Positions 1 to 11,764 of a stretch of DNA of 56,054 bases are shown here, in pieces (the stretch's first letter is position 1; each line of letters starts with the position of its first letter). The stretch is from an uncultured Bacteroidales bacterium (lineage in GTDB: Bacteria > Bacteroidota > Bacteroidia > Bacteroidales > UBA932). Under the pieces are notes generated by a model that had not been told where the DNA came from, ran no database searches, and saw only the letters and a program-made list of their open reading frames with translations. The DNA lies in NCBI GenBank assembly GCA_905233655.1, contig CAJOCS010000009.1, forward strand, positions 1 to 56,054, read 5' to 3'. Made by a program: the position numbers and the translations under genes.

Positions 1-200
1 ACCGCAATAGGATGAAGCATATAGGGTTCTCCGCTGCGCCTGCGCACGTTCATGTGCGCCTGGTTGGCGAAGTTGAAAGCCTTTTCCACCACCGCAAGTT
101 CCTCGGCGGATGCGCAGCGCTTTTCAGCGGATGCGCGAAGGGTGGCGTACTCGCTGGCAATCACATTGAAGTCGTCCTCGGTAAACTCTGAAAAACTCAT
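1..200 (-). CDS. RelA/SpoT homologue, N-terminal fragment (partial)
   Basis: Start of a gene that runs off the left edge of the window. Reading leftward from the ATG at 198-200 gives a 66-residue fragment that contains AFNFANQAHMNVRRRSG followed by EPYMLHPIA, the beginning of the HD hydrolase domain typical of RelA/SpoT (p)ppGpp synthetase/hydrolases. These enzymes make or degrade the stringent-response alarmone. The start codon overlaps the stop of the upstream yihY-like gene in an ATGA arrangement, so it is probably the third gene of a ligA-yihY-rsh unit. Whether hydrolase and synthetase sites are both intact cannot be seen here. The family assignment is confident; the paralogue is not. Confidence 0.85.
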   Translation of the reverse strand, partial: MSFSEFTEDDFNVIASEYATLRASAEKRCASAEELAVVEKAFNFANQAHMNVRRRSGEPYMLHPIA

Positions 201-1231
201 ATGTTCATTCCTTTTTGTATTCTTTCCTTACGTGCCTTGAGGGCTTCGGTGTTCATCTGGTCCAGATACTCCTCGCTGTATTTATGCTTGTCCACGTTCT
301 GGAAGGCGTATGAAAGCTCGGCCCCGTAAAGGACTATCGTCCAGCCAAGGTCCAGCCATACCATGAAGAGGGGAATTGCGGCCAGCACGCCGTAGACGGC
401 GCTCTGCTTCGCTACCATCACCTGGGTTTCCAGATACAGGAACTGCACTCCCGCAAAGGCTATTCCGGCAATCAGGGCCGCCTTTAAGGCATGCTTGTAA
501 CTGACCTTGGTTCCGGGGATATACTTGTACATGACGGTCATCACCAGCACGCTCAGGAGGGTGAACATGGTCCAGCTCATGAACGATTTGAGATGTTCCG
601 AGAAGAACAGCTTGCTCGGGAAAATCAGGTCCAGCACATGTGAGTAGACCACCGTCCCAGTGAAGAAAATCATCACCACGAAGGGGGAGAGGATGGTTAT
701 GCCGATTATGACTCCCATCATCTTGAGGAAGCTCTGCTCCTTCTCCACCTTCCATACGTTGTTGAATACGCGCCTTACCGTAATCATCAGCATAAGGACG
801 ATCCACACGAACGAAGCCATGGAAATAAAGCCGAACAGGCCGCTCTCGGCCGTGGTGGCTATATTGTCGGCTGCGTTCATAAGGATTTCGGTTATCCGCA
901 CTTCGCCAAGGTTTACCATAAGCATCTTGGTGAAGCGCTCGCGGAGCCCGAGTCCGTCAGTGAGATAGAAGCCGATGGCGATTGCCGGCACCACCGAAAG
1001 CATGCTCCGGTAGGACAGGGCGGTAATCTGATAGCTTATCTTCTGGGCCGAGAAGGTGTTGAACATCAGCAGCACGGTCTTGAGGTCCTTCATCAGGCGG
1101 CCTTTCCACTTTGAGAAATCCTCTTCCCGCAGGAACCAGATGTCGTGCGTAATGAAGCGCACGATGCGGCTGAGCTGGATGAGACACCAGCGGATGATTA
1201 CGGATATCCTGTGTATCAGTCTCTTGAACAT
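197..1231 (-). CDS. YihY/virulence factor BrkB family membrane protein
   Basis: A 344-residue protein with about six hydrophobic segments between residues 60 and 320. The motif YRSMLSVVPAIAIGFYL near residue 73 matches the conserved ALSYRSLLSLVP-type start of the YihY/BrkB family, and the C-terminal GAELSYAFQN segment is also typical. The family was once called RNase BN, but that activity belongs to another protein; the real role is unclear and may involve envelope transport. It sits three bases after ligA and overlaps the RelA/SpoT start by four bases, so co-transcription is likely. Family is well supported, function is not known. Confidence 0.85.
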   Translation of the reverse strand: MFKRLIHRISVIIRWCLIQLSRIVRFITHDIWFLREEDFSKWKGRLMKDLKTVLLMFNTFSAQKISYQITALSYRSMLSVVPAIAIGFYLTDGLGLRERFTKMLMVNLGEVRITEILMNAADNIATTAESGLFGFISMASFVWIVLMLMITVRRVFNNVWKVEKEQSFLKMMGVIIGITILSPFVVMIFFTGTVVYSHVLDLIFPSKLFFSEHLKSFMSWTMFTLLSVLVMTVMYKYIPGTKVSYKHALKAALIAGIAFAGVQFLYLETQVMVAKQSAVYGVLAAIPLFMVWLDLGWTIVLYGAELSYAFQNVDKHKYSEEYLDQMNTEALKARKERIQKGMNI

Positions 1232-1234
1232 GCG

Positions 1235-3373
<2,139 letters not shown>

Positions 3374-3414
3374 CTAATACGACGAACGAGAATCAGATAC
3401 AATTTTTATAGAAA

Positions 3415-4644
3415 ATGAAAGACTCTATCATTATTCTTTGCGGTGGCGGTCCTGCCCCGGGAATGAACACCGTAGTATGCTCTGTAGCAAAGACTTTTCT
3501 CTCCAATGGTTATCGCGTAGTGGGCCTTCACGGAGGTTATTCCGGCCTTTTCAGCAAGAATCCCAGAACCGAGGACATCGACTTCTTCAAGGCCGATGCA
3601 TATTTCAACAGAGGCGGTTCCTATCTCCAGATGAGCCGTTTCAAACCCACGGACAAGGATTTTGAAGAGAACTTCAACCTGGAGCTCTTCAAGGAGAACA
3701 ACATCAAGCTCCTTGTCACCGTTGGCGGAGACGACACTGCTTCCACCGCAAACCGCATCGCCAAGTTCCTTGAGGCGAAACAGTATCCCATCAAGAACAT
3801 CCACGTTCCCAAGACCATAGACAACGACCTTCCGCTGCCCGGAAACGCCCCTACCTTCGGCTTCAACTCCGCCAAGGACGAGGGCGCACACCTCGCACGG
3901 ACCGTTTATGAGGATGCCCGCACCAGCGGCAACTGGCTCCTTATCAGCGCCATGGGCCGCAGCGCAGGTCACCTTGCACTGGGAATCGGCGAGGCCACTC
4001 ACTGCCCCATGACCATCATCCCCGAGATGTTCAACAAGACCGGAATCAGCCTCGACAAGATTGTCCGCCTTGCCATCTCCGCAATCCTCAAGCGCAAGCT
4101 TCTGGGCATCCCTTACGGCACTGTGGTGGTGGCAGAAGGCGTGTTCCACGACCTCGACCCTGAGGAAATCAAGGCCGCCGGCGTTACCATGACTTACGAC
4201 GAGCACGGACACCCCGAACTCGGCAAGATTTCGAAGGCTGTCCTGTTCAACGATATCCTCGAAAAGGAATTCAAGAAAATCGGCCTGAAGATCAAGACCC
4301 GTCCCGTGGAAATTGGCTATGATGTGCGCTGCCAGGACCCCATCGGCTACGACCTCACATACTGCACCGAACTCGCAATGGGCGCCTATGAGCTCTTTGC
4401 CAAGGGTGAAACCGGCTGCATGGTATATGTCGACGCCGACGGAGAGGCTCATCCTCTGTACCTGAAGGATCTGCAGAACGAGGAAGGCAAGATTCCTCCG
4501 CGCCGCGTGAATATCGACGGCGGCACCGCGCAGAACTATTTCGCACATATCTGCAACTATATCACTCCCGCCGATTACGAGGCCGCATCCAAGCTGGTCG
4601 CCGAGCCTGAAAAGTACGACTTCAAGAAAATCCTGAACTGGTGA
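3415..4644 (+). CDS. pfp: Pyrophosphate-dependent 6-phosphofructokinase
   Basis: A 409-residue cytoplasmic glycolytic enzyme that phosphorylates fructose 6-phosphate. The phosphoryl-donor loop reads GGDDT (residues 104-108) where ATP-dependent enzymes have GGDGS; the extra aspartate is the known mark of pyrophosphate-dependent enzymes. PKTIDND (132-138) holds the catalytic aspartate and MGRSAGHLA (from 180) the substrate-binding loop. The reaction is reversible in this family, so it can serve glycolysis and gluconeogenesis. The stop codon overlaps the GTG start of the following amylase-family gene, implying coupled translation. Donor preference is inferred from the motif. Confidence 0.9.
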   Translation: MKDSIIILCGGGPAPGMNTVVCSVAKTFLSNGYRVVGLHGGYSGLFSKNPRTEDIDFFKADAYFNRGGSYLQMSRFKPTDKDFEENFNLELFKENNIKLLVTVGGDDTASTANRIAKFLEAKQYPIKNIHVPKTIDNDLPLPGNAPTFGFNSAKDEGAHLARTVYEDARTSGNWLLISAMGRSAGHLALGIGEATHCPMTIIPEMFNKTGISLDKIVRLAISAILKRKLLGIPYGTVVVAEGVFHDLDPEEIKAAGVTMTYDEHGHPELGKISKAVLFNDILEKEFKKIGLKIKTRPVEIGYDVRCQDPIGYDLTYCTELAMGAYELFAKGETGCMVYVDADGEAHPLYLKDLQNEEGKIPPRRVNIDGGTAQNYFAHICNYITPADYEAASKLVAEPEKYDFKKILNW

Positions 4645-6095
4645 TTATCTATCAGATGCTTCCCCGGCTCTGGCCGGGGGGGCATTTTTCAAGCATAGAC
4701 GCTGCCACCCTGTCTTACCTGAGGGATAAGCTCGGGGTGGATTTCGTATGGTATACCGGCGTGATAGACCACGCCACCACATGGAGCTGTCCGCAGGTGA
4801 AGCCTTCCAATCCCCAGATTGTGAAGGGCGATGCCGGTTCTCCCTATGCCATAAGGAATTACTTCGACGTGGCTCCGTATCTTGCCAGCGACGTTTCGCA
4901 CCGGATGGAAGAGTTCGAAGACCTGGTACGCAGAACGCATGAAGCCGGGCTTAAAGTCATAATCGACTTCATACCCAACCATGTGTCCAGGGATTACTGC
5001 GGAACTCTAGGCCGTGGCGACGACAAAAACGTGCACTGGGCTCCCGGGAACGACTTTTTCTACTATCCGGGTGAAGCCCTCGCGCTTCCCGTGCCCAACG
5101 ATGGGGAACCTTTCTACGAGAATCCGGCAAAGGCCTCGGGTAACGCTTTTACCCCAAGACCTTCGGTTACCGACTGGTACGAGACCGTAAAGCTCAATTA
5201 CTGCCCCTTCCATACTCCCACCTGGGACAAAATGCTGGGAGCTCTCCGTTTCTGGGCTTCCAAAGGCGTGGACGGTTTCCGCTGCGATATGGTGGAACTC
5301 GTCCCGTACGAATTCCTGCAGTGGGCGATAGAAAGGATGAAGGCGGAATTCCCTGGCATCATCTTCATAGCCGAGGTCTACGAAAAGGAAAAATACGGCC
5401 TTTATTCAAATACCGTGGGCTTCGATTATCTCTACGACAAATCGGGCCTGTACGACACTCTGAGGGCGGTTTGCTGCGAGAATAAGACTGCTCGGAGCAT
5501 AAGCTGGAACTGGCAGTTCCTGGGAGAGCTCCAGGGGCGTATGCTCAATTTCCTGGAGAACCACGACGAGCAGCGCATCGCTTCCGACTTTTTCCTCGGA
5601 AGCGCCGAAGCCGGATATGCCGCGCTCGGCGTGTCCCTTCTTATGAATTCCGCTCCCTTCATGCTCTATTTCGGAGAGGAAGTGGGCGAGAGGGGAATGG
5701 ACGATGAACCTTTCAGCGGCGTAAACGGCCGCACTTCCATATTCGACTGGTGGAAGGTTGGGAGTCTGCATCGCCTGAGGGAGTGGATCGACGATAAGAG
5801 AAAGGGGCTCACACGCTCTGAAAGGGCCGTTCTCAAGCGCTATACGGAGGCTCTGGAGCTTTCCCGAAGGCCCGTGTTCCGGGAAGGGGAGTTCTACGAC
5901 CTTTGCTACATGCAGGAAGAGGGCTTCGATATGGACAGGCATTACGCCTTCCTTCGCCGCAACGCCTCTGAGTGCTGGCTGGTTGCTGCAAACTTCTCCA
6001 GCACCGATGCTTCGATTACGGTGCGCACTCCCGACGAAGGGACTCATACCCAGATGGTTCCTGCAATGGATTTCGTGGCTGAAAGAATCCGCTAA
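4641..6095 (+). CDS. Alpha-amylase family glycoside hydrolase (GH13-like)
   Basis: A 484-residue TIM-barrel enzyme with the four GH13 signatures: DFIPNH (109-114), GFRCD with nucleophile Asp216, IAEVYE with acid/base Glu245, and NHD (307-309). It has no signal peptide, so it probably acts on alpha-glucans or maltodextrins in the cytoplasm. The GTG start at 4641 is chosen because it gives the usual VIIYQMLPRLW opening and overlaps the phosphofructokinase stop as GTGA. Coupling to a glycolytic enzyme suggests use of storage or imported glucan. The exact substrate cannot be read from sequence. Its stop overlaps by four bases the predicted intact end of the convergent methyltransferase gene. Confidence 0.88.
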   Translation: MIIYQMLPRLWPGGHFSSIDAATLSYLRDKLGVDFVWYTGVIDHATTWSCPQVKPSNPQIVKGDAGSPYAIRNYFDVAPYLASDVSHRMEEFEDLVRRTHEAGLKVIIDFIPNHVSRDYCGTLGRGDDKNVHWAPGNDFFYYPGEALALPVPNDGEPFYENPAKASGNAFTPRPSVTDWYETVKLNYCPFHTPTWDKMLGALRFWASKGVDGFRCDMVELVPYEFLQWAIERMKAEFPGIIFIAEVYEKEKYGLYSNTVGFDYLYDKSGLYDTLRAVCCENKTARSISWNWQFLGELQGRMLNFLENHDEQRIASDFFLGSAEAGYAALGVSLLMNSAPFMLYFGEEVGERGMDDEPFSGVNGRTSIFDWWKVGSLHRLREWIDDKRKGLTRSERAVLKRYTEALELSRRPVFREGEFYDLCYMQEEGFDMDRHYAFLRRNASECWLVAANFSSTDASITVRTPDEGTHTQMVPAMDFVAERIR

Positions 6096-6816
6096 CGAAG
6101 CCTGCGCCTGAATTCGGCCACCGTTATAGCAGTGGCTACCGCCGCGTTCAACGACTCCGCCCCGGATGGTAGGAGGGGATGTAAAGGCGTCCGCTCACGC
6201 ATTCTGCGACTTCCCTTGAAATTCCGTGCGATTCGCTTCCGGTAATCAGAAGCACCGGAGCGTCAGTGCCGCATTCCAGCTGCATTGAGTACATGTCTTC
6301 TCCGTCGAGGAAGGTGCCGTAGGCATAACCTCCGGCCTCGATGAATGCCTTGCACAGTTCCGGTATCGAAGTGTAATGGAAACGCACCCGGAAAATGGCT
6401 CCCATGGTGGCCTGGACCACTTTTGGATTGAATACGTCCACACTGTCCGGCGAGGCGTAGATATCCTTGATTCCGTACCAGTCGGCAATGCGGATTATGG
6501 TGCCGAGATTGCCCGGATCGCGAAGGCCGTCAAGGCCGATACATAGGCCCCGGGAGGGGATTTCGCCCATCTCGCCAAGGCCTTCCGGTTTCCTCACGAG
6601 TGCGAGGACGGGGGAGCCGGACGAAAGGGAAGAGATGCGCTGCATGCACTCTTCGCCGATTTCCTCCCTCCGGTAGATTTCTTCTATACCAAAACCCGAG
6701 TCGAGAGCTTCCTGAAGGAGTTTTTCCCCTTCGATTACGAAGAGCCCGCTCTCGTCACGGAATTTCTTCTGCGAGAGCGAACGTATGAATTTTATCTGTG
6801 CCGAGGATGGTTTCAT
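6092..6816 (-). pseudogene. TrmH/SpoU-family RNA methyltransferase, frameshifted near C-terminus
   Basis: A 2'-O-ribose RNA methyltransferase of the SPOUT superfamily: an N-terminal substrate-binding region (FIRSLSQKKFRDESGLFVIEG), motif 1 GLRDPGNLGTIIRIADW, and motif 2 LLITGSESHGIS. The open frame ends early at 6148 after HPGRSR, 222 residues. In the next frame the sequence goes straight on as AESLNAAVATAITVAEF and a stop at 6092, which is the missing motif 3 needed for the cofactor knot. One added base in the CCCC run at 6160-6163 restores a 241-residue protein. It starts one base after tamL, so the two are co-transcribed. Either a real mutation or a consensus error. Confidence 0.85.
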
Positions 6817-6817
6817 G

Positions 6818-8971
6818 TCAGAAGGGATAACCTACTCCGAAGTGAAGGGCATAATTGCCGCGTGTAAGCCAGTCTGCGGGCGCATTCCAGCGGCTTCCGG
6901 CCGCCTGGGCGGGGTCGAACAGCTGAAGGCCTCCGTCTACGCGGACCAGGATGAAATCCAGGTTCACGCGAAGGCCGAGTCCCCAGTCCAGCGCTATGCT
7001 CTGGGCCAGATTGTCTATATTGAAGCGGGCGTCAGGGTCGGTTCCGTTGATTTCCCAGATATTGCCGGCATCGGCAAAGAGGGCGCCCTCAATTTTCCAG
7101 AAGATGGGGAAGCGGTATTCGATGTTGGCCTCGAGTTTCATGTCGCCGCTCTGGCTTGGAATCACGAAACTGGTGTTGAGGGCCGCGTTTCCTGCGCCCA
7201 GGGCCCTGGCCTGCCAGCCTCTCATGGAGTTGGCGCCGCCGCTGTAAAACTGCTTTTCAAACGGCAGTGAGGTGGAATTGCCGTATGCGTGGCCGGCTCC
7301 TGCGAGCAGCCTCACCGCCACAGCCTGACGGTCCGAGTAGCCGAAACGGAAGGTTCTGCCAAGCTGAACTTCGGCCCTTACATACTGGGAATAAGGTATT
7401 TCCCAGATTGTCCTGTGCCCATAACTGTCGGTGGGCATCAGGGGATTGAAGAGGCTCACCACATTGCCGGATACGTCGAAACTCAGGCGGCTGTACCAGT
7501 TGCTTGTGCCATAGTAAAGGATTCCGCCCACGCCGAGGTCGAAGTGGTCCGAGTAGGCGTTGAGCATGAAGCGGTTGCTCATTATGCTGGAGCGGAAAGC
7601 GTCGTCCATGTCGAACAGGCGCACTATATTGGCCTGGAAGGGCTGGAACTGGTAATGGAAGTGGCGCCCGAGGCTGCCGGTATAACCGAACGAGGTGGAG
7701 ATGATGCTCCTCCGGTATTCGGGCCTGTTCTGGTAGCTGAATGAGGCCGAGATGTCGGTACGGGGCAGGTTCGTTCCCTTGAATATCCTGTTCGGAAGGC
7801 CTATGAACTTGGGGAAGCGGATGCTTCCGGAAACGCTGAATTCCTCTGAACGGACATTGTCGTTGGGCTTGAACTGGAAGTTGCCCTTAAGGCCTATGTT
7901 CAGCAGTTCCCCTCCGTGGAAGATATTCTTGTGGTAGTAGTTGAACTGGGGCGAGAGACCAATCAGGCCGGTGGAATTCACCGAGGCCTCCATGCTGGTC
8001 TTGAAGCCCTGCAGACGGGAATTCTGGAGGGAAATGTTGCAGTCTACCCTGTCTCCGCTGGCGGGTTGCATGGCTATGTTCACCCCGGAGAGCATACTCA
8101 CCGAGGAAAGACGTGCGTAGGTGGTGTTCACCTTGCGTTCGTCGTACATATCGCCCGGAACCAGGATATTCAGGTTCTCCAGTACGGAAGGCCTCAGTTT
8201 CAGCGAGGCCGGATGGTTAATCAAAACTCGGCCTATCTGGAATTTGTGATGCTCCTGCGCATTTGCGGGCGAGTCCCCGAGCGCGTAGTCGCGTATGGAA
8301 AGGGTGAGGCGGGCGGTGCCGTTGGAGGCGAGGGTGTCGGCCTCGAAGGCATAGAAGCCCTTGTGGAAGCCGTAATATCCTATGTTCCGGAAATACTGGC
8401 TGCCGCGGATGCTTTCCGCTTCCAGGGCGGCTTCGGAGAGATACTGGCCGGGTTTGATGCTGAGGTTTCCGAGGTCGTTTCCGAAGTCTTCGCGGAAAGT
8501 GCCGTATTCCGGAAGGTTGAAATCAATGGCGCTTATGGTATAGCGGTGCCCGAGATTCACCTCATAGGTTACGTAGACCTTCCTGCCCTTGACGTTAATG
8601 TGCGTGTCAACGGTGGAACCGTAATAACCGATGTACTGCAGGTGGCTGAGGATGTTGTCCACGCTTTCGTTCACCTGCACCGGGTCGTAAACCACGGGAG
8701 CCACTCCGAAGCGGCGGATGAAGCGCCCGAAGCGAGTGGTGCCCTGGCCGCCCCAGCCATAGATGGAGAGCAGGGGATTGTAGCCCAGGATGCCTGCGTT
8801 GGGTTTCTGGCGGAGATACGGGCTGAGTTCGGAGGAATTGAAACTGCCTCCGTTCACCACTACGCTGTTCTTCACAAGGCGGTACTCACCGTCCCTGAGG
8901 GAACGTGTGGTGCTGCACGAGAGGGTGAAAAGCAGCAAAAACGCAGACAATATGAAAAACCTCTGTTTCAT
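6818..8971 (-). CDS. tamL: TamL-type outer-membrane lipoprotein, BamA/TamA superfamily
   Basis: A 717-residue protein with an N-terminal lipoprotein-like signal (hydrophobic stretch then SCS, Cys19), POTRA-like repeats across about residues 30-320 and a C-terminal 16-stranded-barrel region ending in a terminal phenylalanine (GVGYPF). The barrel has GGANSMRGWQ, the conserved loop-6 RGW/RGF signature of BamA/TamA proteins. Bacteroidota carry a lipidated TamA relative called TamL, which fits this. It probably helps insert outer-membrane proteins or move lipid between membranes. The start at 8971 is set by the signal peptide; upstream extension would cover the divergent promoter region. Followed after one base by the TrmH-family gene. 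Confidence 0.85.
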   Translation of the reverse strand: MKQRFFILSAFLLLFTLSCSTTRSLRDGEYRLVKNSVVVNGGSFNSSELSPYLRQKPNAGILGYNPLLSIYGWGGQGTTRFGRFIRRFGVAPVVYDPVQVNESVDNILSHLQYIGYYGSTVDTHINVKGRKVYVTYEVNLGHRYTISAIDFNLPEYGTFREDFGNDLGNLSIKPGQYLSEAALEAESIRGSQYFRNIGYYGFHKGFYAFEADTLASNGTARLTLSIRDYALGDSPANAQEHHKFQIGRVLINHPASLKLRPSVLENLNILVPGDMYDERKVNTTYARLSSVSMLSGVNIAMQPASGDRVDCNISLQNSRLQGFKTSMEASVNSTGLIGLSPQFNYYHKNIFHGGELLNIGLKGNFQFKPNDNVRSEEFSVSGSIRFPKFIGLPNRIFKGTNLPRTDISASFSYQNRPEYRRSIISTSFGYTGSLGRHFHYQFQPFQANIVRLFDMDDAFRSSIMSNRFMLNAYSDHFDLGVGGILYYGTSNWYSRLSFDVSGNVVSLFNPLMPTDSYGHRTIWEIPYSQYVRAEVQLGRTFRFGYSDRQAVAVRLLAGAGHAYGNSTSLPFEKQFYSGGANSMRGWQARALGAGNAALNTSFVIPSQSGDMKLEANIEYRFPIFWKIEGALFADAGNIWEINGTDPDARFNIDNLAQSIALDWGLGLRVNLDFILVRVDGGLQLFDPAQAAGSRWNAPADWLTRGNYALHFGVGYPF

Positions 8972-8976
8972 CCATA

Positions 8977-8984
8977 CAAAAATA
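8977..8984 (-). promoter_or_regulatory. Promoter -7 box for tamL
   Basis: Read leftward TATTTTTG fits TAnnTTTG and ends five bases before the tamL ATG at 8971, which would give a leaderless message. Confidence 0.45.
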
Positions 8985-8996
8985 ACCATTTTTTGG

Positions 8997-9004
8997 TATA
9001 TTTG
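8997..9004 (+). promoter_or_regulatory. Promoter -7 box for the arginine decarboxylase-like gene
   Basis: TATATTTG fits TAnnTTTG and leaves a leader of about 30 bases before the ATG at 9041. It is interleaved with the divergent tamL promoter in a 69-base gap. Confidence 0.5.
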
Positions 9005-9040
9005 CACGTTTTGTATTGGATAGACAAGGATAAAAGCCGC

Positions 9041-10444
9041 ATGAAGAACAAATACATCGACCTGGTCGAACAAACATTCGACTTTCCGCAGGATGAATTC
9101 ATGGTTGAAGACGGAAACCTCCTGTTCAACGACATCAACCTGATGGAGATTATTGAGAAGTACGGTACTCCGCTCAAACTCACTTATCTTCCTAAGATTT
9201 CGCTTCAGATCCAGCGCGCCAAACGCCTTTTCAAGGTGGCCATGGCCAAGGCCGACTATCAGGGTCATTACCATTACAGCTACTGCACCAAGAGCTCCCA
9301 GTTCTCCTTCGTCCTCAACGAGGCCCTGAAGAACGATATCCATCTCGAGACTTCATCGGCCTACGACCTGGACCTCATCGAGGCCCTGGAGAGGGACGGA
9401 AAGCTGGACAAGGAGACCCGTTATATCATCTGCAACGGCTTCAAGCGTCCCCAGTACATCCAGAACATCGCAAAGCTTCGCAAGAACGGCTGGAAGAACA
9501 TCATCCCGGTCCTGGACAACAAGAACGAGTTCGAGGATTTGGCCGATCTCATCGAGGAAGACACCATGATGGGTATCCGCATCGCTTCCGAAGAGGAACC
9601 CAACTTCGACTTCTATACATCCAGGCTCGGCATCCGTTATTCGGACATAGTGAAGTTCTACAAGGACACGGTGGCAAAGTACCCCAATTTCCACCTGAAG
9701 ATGCTGCATTTCTTCATCAATACCGGCATCAGGGACACTGCATACTACTGGAACGAACTTTCGAAGTGCGTAAGGGTATACTGCGAGCTCAAGGCCATCT
9801 GCCCCGAGCTCGACTGCCTGAACATCGGAGGCGGCCTTCCCAACAAGACCTCCCTCGCCATGGACTTCGACTATGAGTATATGGTGGAGGAAATCATCAA
9901 CCAGATCAAGCTCAACTGTAATTCCATGGGCGTTCCGGAGCCAGACATCTTCACCGAATTCGGCTCCTTCACCGTGGGAGAGAGCGGTGCAACCATCTTC
10001 AAGATCCTGGACATCAAGCAGCAGAACGACCGCGAAAAGTGGTACATGATAGACAACAGCTTCATGACCTGCCTTCCGGACACCTGGGGCCTCAATCAGA
10101 GGTTCATACTTCTGCCGGTGAATAAGTGGAACGACGAGTATCAGAGGGTATTCCTTGGAGGCCTTACCTGCGACAGCCAGGATTTCTACAATGCCGACTA
10201 TCACGCCAACGCCATCTTCCTGCCCACAATCCGCAGCCGCAGGGAGAACCTTTATATAGGTTTCTTCCACACCGGCGCCTACCAGGAGGCGATTTCCGGA
10301 TACGGTGGCATCAAGCACTGCCTGCATCCTTCTCCGAAGCATATTCTCATCGACAGGGACAAGGACGGAAACCTCCTCACATCTGTCTTTGCGGAGGAGC
10401 AGTCGGCGGAATCCATGTTGAAGATACTGGGGTATAACGTCTGA
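9041..10444 (+). CDS. speA: PLP-dependent (fold type III) arginine decarboxylase-like protein
   Basis: A 467-residue cytoplasmic enzyme of the alanine-racemase-fold decarboxylases. Lys84 in YCTKSS is the expected pyridoxal-phosphate lysine, LNIGGGLP is the phosphate-binding glycine loop, and EFGSFTVGESG near residue 306 is the conserved active-site segment. It resembles the short arginine-decarboxylase-type proteins of Flavobacteriia and Bacteroidales rather than the 630-residue SpeA of E. coli. The expected product is agmatine, feeding polyamine synthesis. The ATG at 9041 is chosen because it follows the promoter box and begins KNKYIDLVEQTF as relatives do; the open frame extends much farther upstream but only antisense to tamL. 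Substrate is inferred by similarity. Confidence 0.8.
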   Translation: MKNKYIDLVEQTFDFPQDEFMVEDGNLLFNDINLMEIIEKYGTPLKLTYLPKISLQIQRAKRLFKVAMAKADYQGHYHYSYCTKSSQFSFVLNEALKNDIHLETSSAYDLDLIEALERDGKLDKETRYIICNGFKRPQYIQNIAKLRKNGWKNIIPVLDNKNEFEDLADLIEEDTMMGIRIASEEEPNFDFYTSRLGIRYSDIVKFYKDTVAKYPNFHLKMLHFFINTGIRDTAYYWNELSKCVRVYCELKAICPELDCLNIGGGLPNKTSLAMDFDYEYMVEEIINQIKLNCNSMGVPEPDIFTEFGSFTVGESGATIFKILDIKQQNDREKWYMIDNSFMTCLPDTWGLNQRFILLPVNKWNDEYQRVFLGGLTCDSQDFYNADYHANAIFLPTIRSRRENLYIGFFHTGAYQEAISGYGGIKHCLHPSPKHILIDRDKDGNLLTSVFAEEQSAESMLKILGYNV

Positions 10445-10453
10445 CGCCCCCGC

Positions 10454-11761
10454 TTACTTCTTTTCCTTGGGATAATACTTTGGCCAGCAGGCCTCGAGAT
10501 AGGCACGGAGAACGTCTTCGTGCCTGTTTTTTGCCGGTTCGTAGAAGACTTTTCCACGAAGTGCTTCCGGCATGAACTCCATGTCGGCGAAATGGCCGGG
10601 GTAGTCGTGGGCGTATTTGTAGCCGTCGCTGTATCCGAGCTCCGACATAAGCTGTGTGGGAGCGTTACGGATGGGCAGGGGAACCGGCTGGTTACCGGAT
10701 TGTTTGACTTCGGCGAGAGCGTTCTCGATGGCCATGTAGGAGGCGTTGCTCTTCGGCGAGGATGCGAGGTACACGGTGGTCTCGGCAAGCGGGATACGGC
10801 CCTCCGGCATGCCTATCTTGGCCACCACCTCGAAACAGGCGTTTGCGAGCAGAAGGGCGTTCGGGTTTGCCAGGCCCACATCCTCCGATGCACTCAGGCA
10901 AAGGCGTCTTGCGATGAAAAGGGGGTCTTCTCCGCCGTCTATCATCCTTGCCAGATAGTAAATGGCGGCATTCGGATCCGAGCCCCTTATGCTCTTAATA
11001 AAGGCCGATATGATGTCGTAGTGCATCTCCCCGTCCTTGTCGTAGATGGCCATGTTCTCCTGGATGGATTCCGTTACGGTGGCATTGTCTATGAGCACCG
11101 TTTCCTTCCCGGCCTGGGCATCCACCACCAGCTCAAGCACGTTCAGCAGTTTGCGGGCATCGCCCCCGCTGTAACGCATCAGGGCTTCGGTTTCGACGAG
11201 GCGGATATCGCGGCTCCGGAGCAGTACATCCTGCGTCAGCGCCCTTTCCAGAAGGGTTTGAAGGTCGGCCTTTTCGAGGGATTTCAGTACATAGACCTGG
11301 CAACGGGAGAGAAGGGGAGTGATAACCTCGAAGGACGGATTCTCCGTGGTCGCGCCAATCAGGACTATGGTTCCGTTTTCCACCGCGCCCAGAAGGGCGT
11401 CCTGCTGGGCTTTGTTGAAGCGGTGAATTTCGTCGATGAAGAGGATGGGAGCGCCTTTCCCGCCGAATACGGAGTTGCTGCGGGCCTTCTCGAATACGTC
11501 CCTGACGTCCTTCACTCCGGCGGTTACGGCCGAGAGGGTGAAGAATTCCCTGTCGAGAGTCTGGGCGATGATATGGGCAAGTGTGGTCTTGCCGGTGCCG
11601 GGAGGTCCCCAGAGAATGAATGAGGAGAGATTTCCGCTCTCTATCATGCGCCTCAGCACGCAGCCTTCGCCTACGAGGTGCTTTTGGCCCACGTAGTCGT
11701 CCAGGCTGGAAGGCCGCAGCCTTTCCGGAAGGGGAGGTAGCATTGCCGAGGATGCGCTCAT
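10454..11761 (-). CDS. rarA: Replication-associated recombination protein RarA (MgsA), AAA+ ATPase
   Basis: A 435-residue AAA+ ATPase related to clamp loaders that acts at stalled replication forks. Walker A GPPGTGKT is at residues 52-59, Walker B LFIDE ends at 111, sensor 1 is [11 protein letters not shown], and the C-terminal tetramerisation region is full length ([17 protein letters not shown]). The N-terminal [19 protein letters not shown] is characteristic. The stop is convergent with, and ten bases from, the speA-like gene. It starts three bases after the GNAT-like gene, so it is likely the last gene of a leftward run that begins near 16.6 kb. Confidence 0.95.
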   Translation of the reverse strand: MSASSAMLPPLPERLRPSSLDDYVGQKHLVGEGCVLRRMIESGNLSSFILWGPPGTGKTTLAHIIAQTLDREFFTLSAVTAGVKDVRDVFEKARSNSVFGGKGAPILFIDEIHRFNKAQQDALLGAVENGTIVLIGATTENPSFEVITPLLSRCQVYVLKSLEKADLQTLLERALTQDVLLRSRDIRLVETEALMRYSGGDARKLLNVLELVVDAQAGKETVLIDNATVTESIQENMAIYDKDGEMHYDIISAFIKSIRGSDPNAAIYYLARMIDGGEDPLFIARRLCLSASEDVGLANPNALLLANACFEVVAKIGMPEGRIPLAETTVYLASSPKSNASYMAIENALAEVKQSGNQPVPLPIRNAPTQLMSELGYSDGYKYAHDYPGHFADMEFMPEALRGKVFYEPAKNRHEDVLRAYLEACWPKYYPKEKK

Positions 11762-11764
11762 GGC

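Noticed and set aside
3406..4548. Long open frame antisense to the phosphofructokinase gene
   Set aside because: Protein sequence has no recognisable domain, no promoter, and arises from codon bias; the sense frame has all catalytic motifs.
7916..9040. N-terminal extension of the arginine decarboxylase-like frame by about 375 residues
   Set aside because: It lies antisense to tamL and upstream of the -7 box; family members start at the ATG at 9041.
8972..9343. N-terminal extension of tamL
   Set aside because: It would put 124 odd residues before a good signal peptide and run through the decarboxylase gene.
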